Source: Oryzias latipes
Taxonomy: Eukaryota; Chordata; Actinopteri; Beloniformes; Adrianichthyidae
Direction: 5' to 3'
Assembly: GCF_002234675.1 (NCBI RefSeq)
Contig: NC_019870.2
Span: forward strand, 248,001 to 312,000
DNA length: 64,000 bases
Shown here: positions 23,501 through 33,796 of the stretch, piece after piece
Layout of the letters: each line of letters opens with the position of its first letter
Position numbering within the stretch: position 1 is the first letter of the stretch
Program-made: the position numbers and the translations under genes
Notes under the pieces: generated by a model
Database searches by the model: none
What the model saw: only the letters and a program-made list of their open reading frames with translations
Told to the model about the DNA's origin: nothing

Positions 23501-26500
23501 TCAGGTTGTTGATCTTTGGGTTGATACCAACCTTCTTCCCTCCTGAAGACAATAGACCGTCAGGAGTTACCTCTGAACATCAGCCACAGGTGAGCAACAG
23601 CACAGAAGGTAGGTCTAGCAACACTCACCGATGAACAGGCGCGCGTCCACATTGGGGTACTTCCCCAGCAGCTTCTTACAGACGTCTACAGCTGGATCAT
23701 CCTGGTCCTGAACGCACAGCAGGATCTCGTACTGCAAAACACACACCTGTGTTAGCCGAGGACAACCTCCCACCTGTCTGACACTCCCCCACACACACCT
23801 GTGTCAGCCGAGAAGGACCTCCCACCTGTCTGAGACGCCCCCACACACACTTGTGTTAGCCGAGGTGGACCTCCCACCTGTCTGACACGCCCCCACACAC
23901 ACCTGTGTTAGCCGAGAAGGACCTCCCACCTGTCTGAGACGCCCCCACACACACCTGTGTTAGCCGAGGAGGACCTCCCACCTGTCTGACACGCCCCCAC
24001 ACACACCTGTGTTAGCCGAGGACAACCTCCCACCTGTCTGACACGCCCCCACACACACCTGTGTTAGCCGAGGACAACCTCCCACCTGTCTGACACGCCC
24101 CCACACACACCTGTGTTAGCCGAGGACAACCTCCCACCTGTCTGACACGCCCCTACACACACCTGTGTTAGCCGAAGAGGACCTCCCACCTGTCTGAGAC
24201 GCCCCCACGCACACCTGTGTTAGCCGAGAAGGACCTCCCACCTGTCTGAGACGCCCCCACGCACACCTGTGTTAGCCAAGGAGGACCTCGCACCTGTCTG
24301 AGACGCCCCCACGCACACCTGTGTTAGCCGAGGAGGACCTCCCACCTGTCTGACACGCCCCCACACACACCTGTGTTAGCCGAGGAGGACCTCCCACCTG
24401 TCTGACACGCCCCCACACACACCTGTGTTAGCCGAGGACGACCTCCCACCTGTCTGACACGCCCCCACACACACCTGTGTTAGCCGAGCACAACCTCCCA
24501 CCTGTCTGACACGCCCCCACACACACCTGTGTTAGCCGAGCACAACCTCCCACCTGTCTGACACGCCCCCACACACACCTGTGTTAGCCGAGCACAACCT
24601 CCCACCTGTCTTACACGCCCCCACACACACCTGTGTTAGCCGAGCACAACATCCCACCTGTCTGACACTCCCCCACACACACCTGTGTTAGCCGAGGAGG
24701 ACCTCCCACCTGTCTGACACTCCCCCACACACACCTGTGTTAGCCGAGGAGGACCTCCCACCTGTCTGACACGCCTCCACACACACCTGTGTTAGCCGAG
24801 GAGGACCTCCTACCTGTCTGAGACGCCCCCACACACACCTGTGTTAGCTGAGGAGGACCTCCCACCTGTCTGACACGCCCCCACACACACCTGTGTTAGC
24901 CGAGGACAACCTCCCACCTGTCTGACACGCCCCCACACACACCTGTGTTAGCCGAGGAGGACCTCCCACCTGTCTGAGACGCCCCCACACACACCTGTGT
25001 TAGCCGAGGACAACCTCCCACCTGTCTGAGACGCCCCCACACACACCTGTGTTAGCCGAGGACAACCTCCCACCTGTCTGACACACCCCCACACACACCT
25101 GTGTTAGCCGAGGAGGACCTCCCACCTGTCTGAGACGCCCCCACACACACCTGTGTTAGCCGAGGACAACCTCCCACCTGTCTGACACTCCCCCACACAC
25201 ACCTGTTTTAACCGAGGACAACCTCCCACCTGTCTGAGACGCCCCCACACACACCTGTGTTAGCCGAGGAGGACCTCCCACCTGTCTGACACGCCCCCAC
25301 ACACACCTGTGTTAGCCGAGGAGGACCTCCCACCTGTCTGAGACGCCCCCACACACACCTGTGTTAGCCGAGGAGGACCTCCCACCTGTCTGACACGCCC
25401 CCACACACACCTGTGTTAGCCGAGGAGGACCTCCCACCTGTCTGACACACCCCCACACACACACCTGTGTTAGCCGAGGTGGACCTCCCACCTGTCTGAC
25501 ACACCCCCACACACACCTGTGTTAGCCGAGGAGGACCTCCCACCTGTCTGACACGCCCCCACACATACCTGTGTTAGCCGAGGAGGACCTCCCACCTGTC
25601 TGAGACGCCCCCACACACACCTGTGTTAGCCGAGGACGACCTCCCACCTGTCTGACACGCCCCCACACACACCTGTGTTAGCTGAGGAGGACCTCCCACC
25701 TGTCTGAGACGCCCCCAAACACACCTGTGTTAACCGAGGAGGACCTCCCACCTGTCTGAGACGCCCCCACACACACCTGTGTTAGCCGAGGTGGACCTCC
25801 CACCTGTCTGACACACCCCCACACACACACCTGTGTTAGCCGAGGTGGACCTCCCACCTGTCTGACACACCCCCACACACACCTGTGTTAGCCGAGGAGG
25901 ACCTCCCACCTGTCTGAGACGCCCCCACACACACCTGTGTTAGCCGAGGAGGACCTCCCACCTGTCTGAGACGCCCCCACACAGACCTGTGTTAGCCGAG
26001 GAGGACCTCCCACCTGTCTGAGACGCCCCCACACACACCTGTGTTAGCCGAGGACAACCTCCCACCTGTCTGACACACCCCCACACACACCTGTGTTAGC
26101 CGAGGACAACCTCCCACCTGTCTGAGACGCCCCCACACACACCTGTGTTAGCCGAGGACGACCTCCCACCTGTCTGACACTCCCCCACACACACCTGTTT
26201 TAACCGAGGACAACCTCCCACCTGTCTGAGACGCCCCCACACACACCTGTGTTAGCCGAGGAGGACCTCCCACCTGTCTGACACGCCCCCACACACACCT
26301 GTGTTAGCCGAGGAGGACCTCCCACCTGTCTGACACGCCCCCACACACACCTGTGTTAGCCGAGGAGGACCTCCCACCTGTCTGAGACGCCCCCACACAC
26401 ACCTGTGTTAGCCGAGGAGGACCTCCCACCTGTCTGACACGCCCCCACACACACACCTGTGTTAGCCGAGGTGGACCTCCCACCTGTCTGACACACCCCC

Positions 26501-29500
26501 ACACACACCTGTGTTAGCCGAGGAGGACCTCCCACCTGTCTGACACGCCCCCACACATACCTGTGTTAGCTGAGGAGTACCTCCCACTTGTCTGAGACGC
26601 CCCCACACACACCTGTGTTAGCCGAGGAGGACCTCCCACCTGTCTGACACGCCCCCACACACACCTGTATTAGCCGAGGAGGATCTCCCACCTGTCTGAG
26701 ACGCCCCCACACACACCTGTGTTAGCCGAGGTGGACCTCCCACCTGTCTGACACACCCCCACACACACCTGTGTTAGCCGAGGTGGACCTCCCACCTGTC
26801 TGACACACCCCCACACACACCTGTGTTAGCCGAGGAGGACCTCCCACCTGTCTGAGACGCCCCCACACACACCTGTGTTAGCCGAGGACAACCTCCCACC
26901 TGTCTGACACGCCCCCACACACACCTGTGTTAGCTGAGGAGGACCTCCCACCTGTCTGAGACGCCCCCAAACACACCTGTGTTAGCCGAGGAGGACCTCC
27001 CACCTGTCTGAGACGCCCCCACACACACCTGTGTTAGCCGAGGTGGACCTCCCACCTGTCTGACACACCCCAACACACACACCTGTGTTAGCCGAGGTGG
27101 ACCTCCCACCTGTCTGACACACCCCCACACACACCTGTGTTAGCCGAGGAGGACCTCCCACCTGTCTGAGACGCCCCCACACACACCTGTGTTAGCCGAG
27201 GAGGACCTCCCACCTGTCTGAGACGCCCCCACACACACCTGTGTTAGCCGAGGAGGACCTCCCACCTGTCTGAGACGCCCCCACACACACCTGTGTTAGC
27301 CGAGGACAACCTCCCACCTGTCTGACACACCCCCACACACACCTGTGTTAGCCGAGGACAACCTCCCACCTGTCTGAGACGCCCCCACACACACCTGTGT
27401 TAGCCGAGGACGACCTCCCACCTGTCTGACACTCCCCCACACACACCTGTTTTAACCGAGGACAACCTCCCACCTGTCTGAGACGCCCCCACACACACCT
27501 GTGTTAGCCGAGGAGGACCTCCCACCTGTCTGACACGCCCCCACACACACCTGTGTTAGCCGAGGAGGACCTCCCACCTGTCTGACACGCCCCCACACAC
27601 ACCTGTGTTAGCCGAGGAGGACCTCCCACCTGTCTGAGACGCCCCCACACACACCTGTGTTAGCCGAGGAGGACCTCCCACCTGTCTGACACGCCCCCAC
27701 ACACACCTGTGTTAGCCGAGGAGGACCTCCCACCTGTCTGACACGCCCCCACACACACACCTGTGTTAGCCGAGGTGGACCTCCCACCTGTCTGACACAC
27801 CCCCACACACACCTGTGTTAGCCGAGGAGGACCTCCCACCTGTCTGACACGCCCCCACACATACCTGTGTTAGCTGAGGAGTACCTCCCACTTGTCTGAG
27901 ACGCCCCCACACACACCTGTGTTAGCCGAGGAGGACCTCCCACCTGTCTGACACGCCCCCACACACACCTGTATTAGCCGAGGAGGATCTCCCACCTGTC
28001 TGAGACGCCCCCACACACACCTGTGTTAGCCGAGGTGGACCTCCCACCTGTCTGACACACCCCCACACACACCTGTGTTAGCCGAGGTGGACCTCCCACC
28101 TGTCTGACACACCCCCACACACACCTGTGTTAGCCGAGGAGGACCTCCCACCTGTCTGAGACGCCCCCACACACACCTGTGTTAGCCGAGGACAACCTCC
28201 CACCTGTCTGACACGCCCCCACACACACCTGTGTTAGCTGAGGAGGACCTCCCACCTGTCTGAGACGCCCCCAAACACACCTGTGTTAGCCGAGGAGGAC
28301 CTCCCACCTGTCTGAGACGCCCCCACACACACCTGTGTTAGCCGAGGTGGACCTCCCACCTGTCTGACACACCCCAACACACACACCTGTGTTAGCCGAG
28401 GTGGACCTCCCACCTGTCTGACACACCCCCACACACACCTGTGTTAGCCGAGGAGGACCTCCCACCTGTCTGAGACGCCCCCACACACACCTGTGTTAGC
28501 CGAGGAGGACCTCCCACCTGTCTGAGACGCCCCCACACACACTTGTGTTAGCCGAGGAGGACCTCCCACCTGTCTGAGACGCCCCCACACACACCTGTGT
28601 TAGCCGAGGACAACCTCCCACCTGTCTGACACACCCCCACACACACCTGTGTTAGCCGAGGAGGACCTCCCACCTGTCTGAGACGCCCCCACACACACCT
28701 GTGTTAGCCGAGGACAACCTCCCACCTGTCTGACACGCCCCCACACACAACTGTGTTAGACGAGCCCAACCTCCCACCTGTCTGACACTCCCCCACACAC
28801 ACCTGTTTTAACCGAGGACAACCTCCCACCTGTCTGAGACGCCCCCACACACACCTGTGTTAGCCGAGGAGGACCTCCCACCTGTCTGACACGCCCCCAC
28901 ACACACCTGTGTTAGCCGAGGAGGACCTCCCACCTGTCTGAGACGCCCCCACACACACCTGTGTTAGCCGAGGAGGACCTCCCACCTGTCTGACACGCCC
29001 CCACACACACCTGTGTTAGCCGAGGAGGACCTCCCACCTGTCTGACACACCCCCACACACACACCTGTGTTAGCCGAGGTGGACCTCCCACCTGTCTGAC
29101 ACACCCCCACACACACCTGTGTTAGCCGAGGACGGGGGTGCTGACTCTGATGATGGTCATGTCTGTCATGGGGGATGTACCACTGTCGCGGGGTTTCTCT
29201 CACCTTTGGGTAATCCAGAGTGAAGAAGGTCTCCAGGTTGGAGATCAGGTTCGGGTCGACCCCCTTCAGAGGCTTCAGCAGAGAAACTCCTGCCAGCTGA
29301 GCAAACGGCTGTTTGACCTCTGACCTCTTCTTGTGAAGGTGTAGGCGTCTGAAACAGAGGCCAGGAACCCGGATCAGAACAGGTCACTGTCTATGTGAAA
29401 ACCCGGTTCTTCGGACAAGGCTCTGCTGCCTCCACCCCCGCGCAGAAAGAGCAGCCGGGACCGGTAGTTCCGCCCGCGTGCGCGCGCAGTCAGACAGACG

Positions 29501-29874
29501 GAACCAACAGCTTCCCTGAATATCAATGAACAGAAACGTCTCTGGAGCGGAAGGCCGCCGCGGCCGCTGCGTTAGCCGGGAAGCCGCTGCTAGCTTAAGC
29601 CGCACTAACGTACGCGCGAACAGTCAGCTTTACGTCAGTTAGCCCCTTCCCGTTGAGCTAACGTGCACCGGTTAGCGGTAACCCACCGACCGGGCACTCA
29701 GCCAGAGAGGCGCGGGCATCAGCGGCTCGGCCCCCCGCGGGCGAACAGCTTCAAGCGGCGGCGCGCGCGCACTCACACGTAAATGATGGACATCAGGTGC
29801 ATGAGCCAGAGCACGAGGAAGAGCACGAGGCCGAACACGGCGAGGCCCTGCATGGCCAGCTCCAGCGGGGCCAT
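20521..29874 (-). CDS. ugcg: Ceramide glucosyltransferase, complete, 10 exons
   Basis: Exons: 29874-29777, 29348-29204, 23731-23629, 23542-23441, 23362-23250, 23163-22985, 22913-22827, 21037-20930, 20842-20764, 20691-20521. These total 1185 nt, 394 aa, the same length as human UGCG. The enzyme moves glucose from UDP-glucose to ceramide on the cytosolic face of the Golgi, the first step of glucosylceramide-based sphingolipids (GT21 family). Visible features: an N-terminal membrane anchor (about residues 10-32), the acidic motif QDQDDPA (D92/D93), ICDSGIR (D145), H194 in GTSHPR, AEDYF (D237), and the RxxRW signature R273-M-I-R-W277. The C-terminal third is hydrophobic, and the protein ends GTAEEILDV. 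Exon 5 ends in CAG followed by GCAAGG, a GC-AG intron. Intron 2 is 5.47 kb and almost wholly minisatellite. The next gene upstream is MOCS2, on the same strand. Confidence 0.96.
21452..21509. repeat. Perfect hairpin, 24-bp arms, 10-nt loop, in UGCG intron 7
   Basis: Arms 21452-21475 and 21486-21509 are exact reverse complements (core GGAGGAGAACCGCTCTGT) around TCCTGCTGTC. It lies between UGCG exons 7 and 8 and would form a stable stem in the pre-mRNA. No match to a known microRNA is claimed; the 24-bp stem is shorter than a typical pre-miRNA. Confidence 0.9.
22147..22256. repeat. 20-bp GC-rich tandem repeat in UGCG intron 7
   Basis: About 5.5 copies of GTCGGCTTCCTCGCCGGCCT with a few substitutions (CCCC for CTCC, TGCGGGCG for CGCCGGCC). 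The unit contains the palindrome GCCGGC. Short plus-strand frames here are repeat translations, not genes. Confidence 0.9.
23741..29131. repeat. 5.4-kb minisatellite, 52-bp unit, filling UGCG intron 2
   Basis: About 104 copies of a unit reading on the plus strand CACCTGTGTTAGCCGAGGAS, GACCTCCCACCTGTCTGASA, CGCCCCCACACA. Variable positions are few (GAGG/CACAA/GTGG after CCGAG; GAGACG/GACACG/GACACA after TCT). Some monomers are 54 bp with an extra CA. The low-coordinate end runs to within about 10 nt of UGCG exon 3, so the last monomer supplies sequence just upstream of that 3' splice site. Marker variants repeat at 1304-bp spacing between about 26300 and 28910. All short minus-strand frames here ([10 protein letters not shown]...) are repeat translations. 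Confidence 0.97.
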
Positions 29875-30180
29875 GGCGCAGCGGACGGCCGCCACAGCTC
29901 GTTCGGGCTCCGTGTGTGGTCGGGCAGGACACCGGGGGGTTCTGTAGAGTCCGTCACGAAAGAGCCAGAAATCCGGCGGGGCCGGTACCGGAAGTAGGTT
30001 GGACCTCGAGCTCCGGCAGCGGGAACTCTGGGGGCCACAGACGGCCTGGGGGAGCGCGGTTTAGCGGCGATGAGGTCGGGCGTTTGACAGTCAGCAGACC
30101 GGCCCACGATCAGCTGACCAACCGGGAAAGACGGTGATCAAACAGGAAGTCATCACTGGCTGGCACTTCCGGACTCTTTC
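29875..30180 (-). promoter_or_regulatory. UGCG 5' UTR and CpG-rich promoter region
   Basis: This is directly upstream of the UGCG start codon. It is very GC- and CpG-rich, as is the sequence just inside exon and intron 1 (29480-29780), consistent with a CpG-island promoter. No TATA box is obvious. Transcription start is not defined; inference from position and composition. Confidence 0.55.
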
Positions 30181-30976
30181 AAAATAAAAGCCCCTCCCAA
30201 CAGCCTAAGATAAATGAAACCAGGCGGCCTTAGTGCCTCTAAACGTTAGTACAAAGGTGTTTAGGATGAGCTTTAGTGCAAAGAACCCCAGGAATCTAAC
30301 TGCTTCCTTCACTGCTACATGTTTTCTTCGTGCTTTTATTGAGTAACTGTAAGTCTACATGGATTCAGCCTCCTTGTCTTCATTCTGCTCCTTCAGAACC
30401 CAGATAATCCTGATGTGCTTCCACCTCAAACTGCTCATCTGCTCTGAAAGTTCTTCTCTGTGACTTCCTCCATTAAGCTGAAAATCCCCAAATTTTCAAA
30501 CATGATTAAATTGAATAAAGTTTGGCCTCGAAAAACAAATCAAAAACAAAGCTGAAAATACCCTTTATTTACTGTGGATCCAGTTCTGATCATTTGGATG
30601 AGCCGATTGTCGCTCAGAACAGGGAAGTTCCCGCTGCTGAAGGTGCAGCTGTGTTGAGTCACGTGACAACGGTGGAAACTGGTTGCTTTGCTCAGGTGCG
30701 TCAGACTTCGTGGTAAACAGCCACACCTGTCAGTGTGTGTCATAACACCTGCTGGGGTTGAGCAACCGAAACTGAACTGGATCAGGAACCAGAGACCGCG
30801 GTCGTCATGGACAATCTGAGTTCCTTCAGGAAGCAGGACGTCCTGCAGACTGAGAACACGGTGACGCTTCAACAATTACAACAGATTATTTCAGGAAGAA
30901 AAACAAATGATTAAATGAAGTCAGTTGCTCTGCGGGTAGCAGCTAACTGGCGCCCCCTTCAGTTGGATCACAAGCT
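30181..30976. other. Gap between UGCG and MOCS2, mostly MOCS2 3' UTR
   Basis: The upper part (about 30545-30976) is the likely MOCS2 3' UTR. The lower part is AT-rich spacer before the UGCG promoter. No further gene was seen. Confidence 0.5.
30564..30569 (-). terminator. Candidate MOCS2 polyadenylation signal
   Basis: TTTATT on the plus strand, AATAAA on the transcript strand, about 410 nt downstream of the MOCS2B stop codon. It is the first canonical signal noticed after the stop. Confidence 0.5.
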
Positions 30977-31789
30977 TCAGTTTTCTTTGTCACATCCATC
31001 CGTCAGCAGCTGGGCGGTGCTGGACCACGGACACTCCAGGTTCTCCTTCCAGCTCTCCTCCTGGGTGTTGTAGACCTCCTGTGGAGCACAGGTAGGGGGT
31101 GAGGGCTCGGCCGTCCCACCGGCTCGGCCGTCCCACCGCCGCCGGCTCCTACCTTCTTCCATATGGGCATCCGGGCCTTCAGCTGGCTGATGCAGTGCTG
31201 GATGGCCTGCTGGCCGTCGTGGCGGTGCGGAGATGAAACTGCCATGGCGACGCTGGCCTCGCCCACCTTCACCCACCTAAAGAGGAACCTGTCAGGTAAG
31301 TCTGGCGTTTGCCGGTCAGAGGAGTGGCGGAGCGCTCACCCCAGCCGGTGGTGGACGCAGATGTGCTTCACGCTGGGCCAGCACCCCCGCAGCTCAGCAC
31401 AGAGCTTGGTGAACTCTGATTGGACCATGGACTCGTACGCCTCGTAGTGCAGTCCCACCACCCTCCTGCCCTCCACCTCGTCCTCCCGGGTCGTTCCTGC
31501 ACAGATGATGTGAAACTCCTGAGTTCTGAGGAACCGAACCGGACCCACCAACACGCTGTAACGGCCCGCACCGCTGTTCCTCACTTTAGCACTCAAAATA
31601 GAAGTGGAACACAAACACTCCCGTCCCCCCCGTCCAGGGAGTCGCTACCCAACACGGCTAAAAGTCCCGTCCATCCGTACCGACGAAGACGGAAACGGCT
31701 CCACAGGAGGAGCTGCTCACAGCATCCACCACCTCCTGCACGGACAGAGGATCCCGGCTCAGCCTGACCGCGTCCTCCTGCTGGGACAT
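30977..31789 (-). CDS. mocs2: Molybdopterin synthase catalytic subunit (MOCS2B), complete
   Basis: Coding exons: 31789-31681, 31496-31340, 31276-31153, 31078-30977; 492 nt, 163 aa (human MOCS2B is 188 aa with a longer N-terminus). It is the MoaE-type large subunit, which inserts two sulfurs into precursor Z (cPMP) to make molybdopterin, receiving sulfur from the MOCS2A C-terminus. Landmarks: GAVSVFVG at about 30-37, GLHYEAYESM, VHHRLGWVKVGE, and LKARMPIWKK near residues 121-130 with the conserved lysines K122 and K129. The start MSQQ is forced: reading upstream in frame gives two codons and then the MOCS2A stop. This frame is downstream on the same mRNA as MOCS2A; the two share exon 3 and exon 4 sequence. 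Confidence 0.93.
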
Positions 31790-31874
31790 TCCTGCAACCG
31801 ACCCGGTAGAACGTCTGAGAACCCGTCTCCTCTGCTGGGATGGAGAGCAGCGACTGACTGAAGCACATACCTGC

Positions 31875-32007
31875 CTACCCGCCGCTGAGCGGAGGAACCA
31901 CGGCCACCTCGTCTCCGTCCCTCAGAACCACCAGCTGCTCCGCAATGGGAATGTACTGTTGAGCCACCGCCAAGACCACGTGACCACGCAGCACTGCTAG
32001 CCTACAC

Positions 32008-32048
<41 letters not shown>

Positions 32049-33796
32049 CATGCAGCGGTCAGAATCCGATCAGCCGCCGTCAGGTTCTGCTGCTTCCTGG
32101 GTTTCGTACCGGGGATGTCTCTGCTGCAGCAGCTCCCACAGTTCCCTGCTGCTGATGGGCGTTGGAACAGAAACAAGCTCCTCCCCCTTCAGCCCAGTCA
32201 GCTCGGCACTCTGACCAAAGTAGATGACGCTCACCTGCACACAAACACCTGTATGAGCTCAGTGCCACACGTGAGGCTGCGTGGACTGCAGCGTGGAACG
32301 TGACGGGAAAACATTCGGGTCTAGAAACACGCGTGGTGATGTTTTACGGGAACGCTTCCTGCTTTTCATCCGCCTCATCCTCACTGATGTCATCATCTGT
32401 TTGCCTATTGGCTGTGTTCATCTTGCTGCTGGCATGCACCTTTTTCACACCCCGTCCTTCTGCTCACCTGGAAGGAGGGGCCAATGTTCCTGATTGGTAC
32501 CTGCTGGCCGAGGAGCAGGAGGGTCAGAGTTGGAGCGGTGCTGGGTGGCTCGTCTCTCTTGGTCCTCAGCCTCCTGCTGGTTCTGGATTTTAGTTTGGGT
32601 TTGGACCTTGGTCGTCTTTTTGCGGGTTTTCTTTCCAATAGTGACCTTGTCAGGATCCTGACTTCTGCCTGTGTTTCCTTTCTGAACTCGCTTTACAGTA
32701 AACCCTTGTTTTTCGCGGGGGTTACGTTCCAAAAAGAACCCGTGAAAGGCAAAATCCGTGAAGTAGAAACCTTTATTTTTTTAACAATTATTATACTATT
32801 AAACAGTCTATTATACATTGAAAAGAAAGAACAAACCGTTTTACAGGCTCAGGCATTTGTTTCACAAATAAAAGTACTTTAGAAAAGGTTTTTCAACAAA
32901 TATCTTCTGTACTGTACTGTCAAATAATAACTAATCAGGCTTCAAATCGCGGAGATTAGCCCCGCCCACCGCGACCCGAGAGTAATTGGATTAAACGGGA
33001 GAAAATTTAAAATGATTTAAAAAAAAATACAAAGTAAGGTCAGACAAATAGTGACTCAGGTGTATTTCACTGCTCTAGAGCCGCTGATCCTGACTCCGCT
33101 CTGCAGTGTTTTCTCCCTTTGAAGCCCGCGGCGCAGCTGTGTTTGTTCGGGAGAAGAACACAGTGATTGACAGTTGGTGTCGCTCTTTTTTCCATGGGGG
33201 ATAGAGAAACTCGAAATTGCAAGAGAATTTGCACGTATCTGTTGTAATTTGGGAAGCTGTTTTACCTACGTGTACATGTTAAACTGCAACTTTATTGACG
33301 CACAGGTAGAGAAGAAGTGGAGTGACTTTTTAGCCAATCAGAATGCAGAAGACAATGCACAATGCAAATCCGTGAAGTAGCGAAACCGTGAAAAGTAAAC
33401 CGCGTTATAGCGAGGGATCACTGTACACCAAACAGGTGTGAAGCACAGCATAAAGGTTACAGGCGGGCAACTGTGTGTGTGTGTGGGGGGGGGGGTCTAC
33501 ATCCTAGTCGATTCTGGTCCGATTTGTCCCCCCCCCCCCCCCCCCCCAATAGGGCCACAGTCCAGTTCTCAGATACAGTCTATGCTGACCACGTGACGCC
33601 CCACAGGCCAGACCATGTGATCCACTGGAGTTCACAAAAGACTCACAACCATAGACACAAAGCAGACTAGCACAAAACACGTGCAGAAACCACACATGCG
33701 CAGACACAAAGGCTGCGCAGTGTGTGGCACATGTGTGACACAAAGCCTGACGTCAGCATGCAAGGGGTCAAACCCTCCACTCACCTGCGCAGTCAT
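31875..33796 (-). CDS. mocs2: Molybdopterin synthase sulfur-carrier subunit (MOCS2A), complete
   Basis: Exons: 33796-33785, 32234-32110, 32001-31875 (exon 3 continues to 31871 as mRNA). These give 264 nt, 87 aa; human MOCS2A is 88 aa. It is a ubiquitin-like MoaD protein whose C-terminal Gly-Gly is adenylated and thiocarboxylated by MOCS3 and then donates sulfur to the MOCS2B active site. Landmarks: IYFGQSAELTG near the N-terminus, LRDGDEVAVVPPLSGG at the C-terminus with the stop directly after GG. The first exon codes only for MTAQ; it was chosen because it ends CAG followed by GTGAGT in the phase exon 2 needs. Intron 1 (33784-32235) holds a Tigger-like element, and the polypyrimidine tract of intron 2 is a (GT)n run. 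Confidence 0.93.
32004..32050. repeat. (CA)n microsatellite at the 3' splice site of MOCS2 intron 2
   Basis: On the transcript strand this is a (GT)n run of about 45 nt with one or two GC interruptions, ending GTGTAG directly at exon 3. It occupies the place of the polypyrimidine tract. UG repeats are known binding sites for TDP-43 and CELF proteins. Confidence 0.9.
32696..33423. mobile_element. Non-autonomous Tigger/pogo-like DNA transposon (728 bp)
   Basis: It begins CAGTAAACCCTTG and ends GGGATCACTG; the reverse complement of the end is CAGTGATCCCTCG, so the terminal inverted repeats are related. TA dinucleotides flank it on both sides, as expected for TA target duplication in the Tc1/mariner superfamily. 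Inside are the typical Tigger phrases TTTTTCGCGGGGGTTACG and AATCCGTGAAGTAG near both ends. No transposase frame is present. It sits in MOCS2 intron 1. Confidence 0.85.
33495..33605 (+). repeat. Inverted repeat, left arm, in MOCS2 intron 1
   Basis: Contains TCGATTCTGGTCCGATT, a long C tract, then GGCCACAGTCCAGTTCTC and GACCACGTGACGCC. It matches the reverse complement of 34169-34350: 46 of 48 bases over the core 33554-33601. The same peptide translation (VQFSDTVYADHVTP) appears on opposite strands at the two sites. It may be a transposon copy; no terminal repeats were identified. Confidence 0.85.

Noticed and set aside
22823-23552. Long minus-strand frames extending beyond UGCG exons 4-7
   Set aside because: Conserved UGCG sequence stops at splice sites; extensions into introns have no similarity.
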